Assembly (NCBI GenBank): GCA_005406025.1
Contig: BGZK01000002.1
Span: 124,001 to 188,000, forward strand
Reading direction: 5' to 3'
Origin: Eumeta japonica
Lineage: Eukaryota > Arthropoda > Insecta > Lepidoptera > Psychidae
Length of the DNA stretch: 64,000 bases
The notes beneath the pieces were generated by a model. It was given only the letters and a program-made list of their open reading frames with translations, ran no database searches and was not told the origin of the DNA. Position numbers and translations under genes: made by a program. Positions 57,143 through 64,000 of the stretch are shown here, piece by piece. How positions within the stretch are numbered: position 1 is the first letter of the stretch; each line of letters begins with the position of its first letter.

Positions 57143-57869
57143 CTGATGATAGAATCATAAGTGAAGTCTAAAAGCTGTTTCAGCTTATAGGTTAGATTAT
57201 CGGAATGACAGATCTAAGATCTAATGATTGCCGATTACACACTTATGTGATTACCAAGATCTTTTGGATACAAAATTCTCGTTAGTCTGACAGTAACACG
57301 AGTTTATCGATATCGATTCATGGTATCGATTGGTACGATTGGTACGCTCAGGATGGAGGTATGTCAGATTCTGTCGTCACTAATTAACTTATATAGTATG
57401 CCGTTTATCGCACGCTTATTTTATTATAAAACGCTTTAATATAACGCTTCGTGGAGTATCCAAGTCAACAGTGGACAGGCAATCTTGATGATTTTGACGT
57501 ATTATCTTTTGAGGTTTTAACATTAACTTTTCATTTGTGCAATATATCTATTTGTCTAAACAATATTTGAAATTCAAATATATCTTTATTTTATATGTTA
57601 TGAAGTATGAATAACATTTTATATACGTAACAATATTTATAGAACTTAAATTTTACAATTATTTCAGTTTACTATTAGAAATACTTTTTGAAATAAGCTT
57701 CGAAATAGGTAGGGCGATAAAGTAATTTCATTTCCTAAATTATCTGCAATAATTACTTGTTCAGTATTATCACTATGTGAAATAATAGATTTCAATAAGA
57801 AAAGTAAAAAGGTGATAGGTTTCTTTTTACAGTTTTTTAAGCATTTTCTTTTTATTTCATTTTATAGAA

Positions 57870-58510
57870 CATTTCATAGAACATTAGTTGGCGTCCGCGG
57901 TGATAACGTATTTCGAGGACTGGGTCGACAAGAATTAAAGATACTTATCGGTATGCAACTTAGTCCTGGTTCCCATGTCAGAAAAGCAGTGGAAAGTCGG
58001 AGATTCGAATGTAAATAAAGAGTTGTCTGTCTGTCAGCGAGATGATCTACAAGAGGTGTTGTCAGAATATTCTGATCATTTCCCATTTGAGAATTTGCAA
58101 TTAGGTAAATATTCAGGTTTTGAACTAGAAATCAAAAATAAAGGTGAAATACCGGTCCATAAGCCGCCATATAGTGTCTATGGAACGACGCGAGATTACT
58201 GAAAAACAAGTATAAAAATTGCGAGATAATGAAGTCATTAGACATTCGAAAAATTCTTATGCATCTCCCGTGGTATTAGTGAAAAAACCAGACGACACAT
58301 GGAGTTTTTGCGTAGACTTTAGGAATTAACAAAAAAGTTAATTCAGATTCGTATCCTATTCCGAGAATATAAGATGTATTAATGTATTTACGCAAAGCTA
58401 AGTATTTTCCTACTTTAGATTTAATATCGGGGTACTGGCAGATGGTAGTGAGTGCGAAAGATAGGCCAAAGACCGCATTCGGTCATAAATGATGGAGTTC
58501 TCAGGTTCTA
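57870..58510 (+). pseudogene. Ty3/gypsy reverse transcriptase relic
   Basis: Plus-strand frames carry G-E-I-P-V-H-K-P-P-Y-S-V, then, past stops, L-R-D-N-E-V-I-R-H-S-K-N-S-Y-A-S-P-V-V-L-V-K-K, D-D-T-W-S-F-C-V-D-F-R and, in another frame, pieces matching S-D-S-Y-P-I-P-R-I. This is the order at the beginning of gypsy RT (S-P-V-V-L-V-x-K-K, V-D-x-R). The catalytic D-D box is not reached. Many stops show it is dead. It lies upstream of Ig4 in a Dscam intron. Confidence 0.88.
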
Positions 58511-61500
58511 ACATAAAAGAACAGTTTAATCAAAACCCTTTTTTGAAGTCAGTCAAAAAGAGCCTACAGCACTCGAGGACAATGTAGCTTCCTATTCACC
58601 CCCACATTTAACTTCACAAACTTACAAGTAAACTTTAACTTTTCATAATATTAGTTTAGTCACAAAATAGAAGTAGCTAGACATTTTACTTCATCTCAGT
58701 TTAAGGGACTTAGCTACTTTCGTTTTAGGTCACTTAGGTACTAATTATTTATTTATATTCAATTAGTGTTTTCGCTAATTTTTTTTCAGGTAAGGAGACT
58801 AAGCGGTGCTGCTTAAAGATATGTCAGACGCGGCTTAATATCTCAGCTTTCAATATTTGATGTCTTTTTGAATCATTATTTCACTTTTTGTATTCGTGTT
58901 CAAATATTTATTAATTACCTTAGTTCACCTTACTTTAGCTGCCATCTATTCTAAAGACAACTAATTATCTTAATAGGTTTTTGGTGGTTACCTTTTCTTT
59001 TTAAGCTTCGTCTTATTAAATATTTTTTAGTGATTGGGAATATAAATTTTATTTTGGTTTGGGCCGCGGATTAATAAAATCGCTAGCATAATTGGTCAGC
59101 CATCTTCAATAGTCTTGTATAGAGAAAATGAAAAATTAGTTAACGAGTTTCCACGTCCTCAGTGGGAGTGCAAACACGCTCAGGCTCGCCGTTCCGACGA
59201 GCCGCCCGTCGGGCCGGTCGGTATCCAAGTCGTTCAAGTTTTCGGATTTCTCTCCAATTCACCGGAAAGTGGCAGTACGTGAGTAGGTGAGCGATAATGT
59301 AAGCTGCGTTACTACGTACATATCTAAAAAAAAATACGTGACCGTTTTTTATAACAAGAAACCGGCCAAGCGAATGTCGGGCAACGCACAGTGTAGGGTT
59401 GTGTAGTTTTTTGTTACACTACGCGGACCTCGAAGGGGGATCTTTTGGTCGATACTGTGAACCTATTAATTGAGTTGATGATTCATCGGCTAATAACGTC
59501 TAATGAAGGACCCACATGAGCGGTTCTTGATGAATGGTGATATGATTTTAAATTTCCATAATTTTATATGGTTCATAAACATATATTGATAACTTATTTT
59601 ACACAACTAACAACGTCATTAAATGACTTGAGGTCACAAGAGACATACTATAACACAATCTCTAACATTATTCAAAAATGACCAGTTCTTTTATCTTTTT
59701 ACAAAGTTCATATCAGATTTTATTATTATTAAATGACGTTACCTGCAATGCATTATTATTTTAATGTATTAACCTAAATATGTAATCATGTATTATATTT
59801 TAAGTGCGTTAAAACAATTAAAACCCTTATTAGTTTCAAAATATAAAAATACGACGCGCAAAAGTGCACCAGCAAAAGAGCGTATCTTCATGGGATTTAC
59901 TTAGCCATGTACAAAAAAGAGGAAATTTTAATTATTGAAAAAAATTTAAAAGCTAGAAATAATTTTTTCGAACTTATCCAGGATACAGTCCGATGACTAG
60001 GATGACTCGTAAAAACAAATCATTTGGCAACCCTCTACAAATCAAAAGAGGGCGCTTGATACCAAAGGACGTGTCGTCTAAATGCATAAAAAACTGTAAC
60101 CTTATTACTGAATGTAGCGAATGCAAAACAGGGAGCAGCGAAGCAGAGACGGTAATTGATTGTATATGCTTAACGTTTTCTCCGCTATTTGCGTACTGCG
60201 AAGGGTTTATTTTGGGGTAATATTTGCTTTTAGTACTGTTACTAAAAATACATAGTTGATTTTGTGATACATTTTTTTGTTAATCCTACGGAAGTTTTAG
60301 TTTTCTTAGAGTTATCTTTATCTTTAACATTTGTTTCAAAATAAAATAAAAACATGCGCATGCAGTACTGCACATAATATAAGTGATAATTTTTAAATTT
60401 AGAAATGTCATTATTGACAAAATTTTAATAATTGAAATATAATTACACAATAATTCTTCAAGGATACGATCGAATAGCCACAAGATATAAATTTAAATAA
60501 TTACAAAACACAACGCGAGGAACCTTAGCTATTCAGATATGGGGTCTGACAGATTTGTCAGGTCTGGGGTCTGAAATCTACAACGCACGCTTGCGCGACC
60601 TTATCTAATTCTATCGCTTGGTACCGTTGTGTACACATCGCTCTCCTTTGCTCCATTCCCGCGGCGTCAGAAAGTATAGGTCTTTCTCCTTCTCTCTCCC
60701 TCTCTTCTCTCCCATGTAACGAAATGTGCCTAAACATGACACGTTCTGAAACTCTCAATTTTCGTCCAATTAACGATAATTGATTCGTACCTTTAGAAAT
60801 CTCACTTCAAAAAGCATTTCATTGATTTCGACATAGACAAAATTTTCCATCATTATTTGTTCGTATCGTTCTGTTTCGTATGTACGATCTTATTTTAATA
60901 TTATCCTATTGTAGTATTTCCGTTATGACAAAAACGAAGTGAAGATACATAAACAAACGCCAGCCCCTGCGTTATGCGCGGCGATGCTAACGGTACGGTA
61001 AAGTTCAAAATAAACGTACCCACAAAACCGAAAAGCAGAGTGCACCGGCCGTTCGTGCCCCGCAGCGTGTTTATCGGCCCGATGGCGCTGCGGTCGCAGA
61101 GTTAAACGTCAATGAACGGCTTTAATTTTGATAGCGAGCTTCGATAATGAGCCGTGTTTCGAACATATTTATTAATGTGCTGTACCGGTAAAATATTATA
61201 TGCTAGTTCGTGAATATTTTGATTAATTTCATGTCGTGTAATAATTTCATAATGTAAAGTTCGTCACATTCTTGTTGTGTCATGAACCTGTTGTACCATT
61301 GAACAGTAAACAGTATTTACTATACAGTGGCACTACAGTTAAAAAAAGTACGTTGTTACACTTTTTCCGCACAGAATAGTTAGTTATAAGTACTTTAGTC
61401 GCCCGTAACTAGAAAAACAAGTAGATATGTCGACTATTACTATTAAACTAGCGTAAACTAAAGTGCATCAGCAAAAGAGCGTATCGTAATGACACTTACG

Positions 61501-63453
61501 TTCTTTTGTTGAGAAGCGCAGTTTTTCGATAATAACTCAAAAACAGTATACCAGTTTATGTTTAAAATAATTTTCGTTAATAGTATTTATTAAGCGTTAT
61601 CTTTGTAATTTTTTTCATATTTTTGGGACATATGGTTTAGAAAATAGAGGAGGGGGACATGATTTCAGTAAGTTTTTGAACGATTATTTCCGAAATAATT
61701 CACATAATCAGGAAAATTGATTATGAACCTTAAAATGTTTTTAAAAGAACTGTCAAAATATATTCCACTCGTTGAAGTTTGCTGAAAAAAAAATTATAGA
61801 TGGATAGATAACAGACAGACATAGGCATCAAAGTTATGACACCGTAAAATATATAAAAACGGCGTACAACATTCTGCGGCAACGCGTCGGCCAACACGAG
61901 ACGTATAAACAGTGCGCACTACTTGTTGAAATAGATTTATTTTATAACGCCGTCTAGCGACTGGCAATTGGAATGTAACGTAAGAATTTGTTTAAGCGAT
62001 ATTATAGTATGAAATTAAAAGAAAACAACGCCATTTGGCAATGGATAGCTGATGATACTCGACGCAAGATTATTTTTTGAATATACCATTAATAAATTTA
62101 CTGAGGGTCTGCACTAGAATCAAGGCGGAGAACAAAACGACATTGACTTTGAGAGCAGAATCTAGACCATAACGGTTATCAGAATCTAGAGTGTGACAGA
62201 GACAGAAAATAAAGAGATACAAAATTGAAACCTGCATAGAAGTTAACCAGCATCTGACGTTAAAGCGAGACGGATGTTGGAACCAAAAATAAGGTGGAGA
62301 TTGAATTGGAGAGCGGAACTGAAAGTAGAACCAAGATTGGCACAGAAGCTTCGACTTATCTTGGTCAGGATCAAAAACAACGGAAGCGGGCTAGGAAGGG
62401 TAAAAGATGAAGAAGTTCATTCTATGCGATGCCATAAGTGAACAATTTATATCAAAAATATTTTGTTAAAGTACAATAATCAAAAGATCTTAAGAAGTAC
62501 TAAAAATAATTTCTTAGTAATCTGTAGGTATTAACATAACAGCCTTTTCGTGCTTAAGTCAAGTAAGCACTTTCGCAATATAACGAAAACGGACTTTTTA
62601 TAAAAGTTAGGAGCTTTCACGGAGAGGTTATTGAACTGAAACAGTCGCGGCGTTGTGTTCAATCAATCAAATTCCTCGTCGTTACGAGAGCTGCCAATCA
62701 AACTGAAAGCTTTCCTTTCGATTTTGGATCCGTAACAAAGCAAACCAAATTTAATTCCATCGAATAAAAAATAGAATTGTAGCACTATGAAAAACGAATG
62801 GAAATATCGCGAATTACATCAGATTTCTTAACAAATAATTTTATTTTATTTTGTCTTTTGTTAAAACTCAGATGAAATTCCAATAAATTTAGCCTATCTA
62901 ACAAATTACTGATTTTAATATGCGCCTAAATTTGTCCAAATTAAATATTCCAAAGTAGTACAATAGAGGGTTTTCTTCGGTTAACCATACCTTGAAAATT
63001 TATGATTTTTTGGAAGAGCGCGGTTTAACTGCAGACGCGGGGGGGGGGTCACCTCACGCGTCAACATCACCAATGACGAGCGTCTAACCGAGTAGCGAAC
63101 GAGTAGGACTATTAATATTAAATTATGCAAAAAATGAAGCAGCAGTAGTGCGTGTGAACTCAAAAAAAAAAACGTAAGCGACAAACAAATAAAGCTTTTT
63201 TTTTGAATAAAACGACGCTAATAAATAAAAAAAATGTTTTAATAATTTGTAGAAAATTTTTATTAGCATTGTCCAGATAAGAAGTATAGAAAAATCGGTT
63301 GCCGATTTCGAAGAACAACTGAAAACTGAATTATCATCTATTAAGAGAATTTTATCCAATTTATATTTTTTTTACAGTATAATAATTCAAATGATCATTA
63401 CATGTATTTAAAAATCAAACTCGTAACTCATAAATTTAAGAAGAACCGAAAAA
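58511..63453. other. Upstream Dscam intron, mostly unassigned
   Basis: No Ig exon was recognised. A GC-rich block at 59145-59290 sits in an open plus frame (V-N-E-F-P-R-P-Q-W-E-C-K-H) without a clear family. 'accggccaagcgaatgtcgg' and 'gcacagtgtagggt' at 59360-59400 are a lepidopteran-type repeat. 60950-61100 is GC-richer, with no frame. A short open frame at 59993-60220 is unassigned. Confidence 0.45.
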
Positions 63454-63915
63454 AAAATTTGGTTGCCTGTAAAGTCGGTATACGGGCGAAAGTTTTACGT
63501 GACAACGACTTTGAATGGTAAAATCATTTTAATGTGAATATTCATTCGTATAGTAGGAAGAAGGATGAAATAATAGTAACAATTTAAAACATTTATTTAT
63601 ACAAAGAATTATATTTAAAACATTAATTTATACAAAGAATCTCGCACTGAATTTCATATTAACAAAATTTTATTTTTACCTTTACACATACATACGTATT
63701 TATATACAAATATACATACAATAACTTGCAATACATTTGCAAGCTATGCACTAATTCTCTAGTGCTGCGCGCGGCAGACCGATCATAGTTGAGTGGGAGA
63801 GGGCAAGGCATTCGGCGGGCCTCTCTCTCGTTCGGTGACTCATCGTTACGTTACCGAGCGTTACACTTTTTCATAAGTGACTCCCAGCCGCAACCTAATT
63901 TAAGACGTTGTCACG
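63454..63915 (+). repeat. Interspersed repeat family R1, copy C
   Basis: It is nearly identical to copy A at 16464-16919, from ggttgcctgtaaagtcggta to ctaatttaagacgttgtcac. It keeps the extra cgtcaaaa at the right end that copy A lacks, matching copy B. Confidence 0.88.
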
Positions 63916-64000
63916 TCAAAATTAAACTCAATTTTCATTAATCTATGACTATATATTTCAAATATCAAAAACACTACGTTAGAATTTATTCCATAATTCG

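Noticed and set aside
1..64000. CRISPR arrays, bacterial operons, rRNA and tRNA genes
   Set aside because: The window is insect-like nuclear DNA. I saw no regularly spaced repeats, rRNA blocks or recognisable tRNA cloverleaf, although tRNAs cannot be fully excluded without a scan.
57143..64000. Ig1-Ig3 or a Dscam1-like array of alternative Ig exons
   Set aside because: No Ig signature (paired Cys, Trp, D-x-G-x-Y-x-C) was found on the minus strand in this stretch.

Overview
The window looks like insect nuclear DNA, most likely from a butterfly or moth. It is AT-rich with GC-richer exons, GT-AG introns, and many decayed transposons. Several relics end in phrases I recognise as common in lepidopteran genomes, such as 'cacgcggacgaaatcgcggg', a 'tacggaacc...' tail and 'ccggccaagcgaatgtcggg'. 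The order Lepidoptera is an inference from these repeats; the sequence does not name a species.

The main gene occupies about 18.7-57.1 kb on the minus strand. It is a large part of a Dscam-family cell-adhesion receptor, most like the insect Dscam2 type. I can chain 29 exons with consistent splice phase (two with a one-base discrepancy) plus one candidate terminal exon, about 4.65 kb of coding sequence or roughly 1,550 residues. In order they encode Ig4-Ig9, FN1-FN4, Ig10, FN5-FN6, one transmembrane helix and a cytoplasmic tail with an E-I-S-P-Y-A-T-F box. The signal peptide and Ig1-Ig3 are not in the window, so the next upstream intron is at least 6.8 kb. No block of repeated Ig exons of the Dscam1 type is present, and only one Ig7 exon pair is seen.

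The second gene is at 12,967-14,595 on the plus strand. It is a GC-rich single-exon reading frame of 542 codons with the monoamine-oxidase fold and a C-terminal hydrophobic anchor, but its FAD-binding motifs have decayed. It faces the 3' end of the Dscam gene tail to tail, or lies inside its last intron if further Dscam exons exist below 18.7 kb.

The rest is introns and intergenic DNA with mobile-element relics: two Ty3/gypsy pol fragments (27.56-28.43 kb with a possible LTR, and 57.87-58.51 kb), two non-LTR retrotransposon fragments (17.8 and 54.8 kb), an endonuclease-like fragment (50.9 kb), a 625-bp MITE with inverted repeats of about 125 bp (49.69-50.32 kb), three copies of one 460-525-bp repeat family, and several perfect or near-perfect hairpins. 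Nothing in the window looks like a new multi-gene system. The most notable items are the oxidase-like putative pseudoenzyme, the Dscam tail and possible alternative ends, and two coding exons whose reading frame is broken inside a C/G run.
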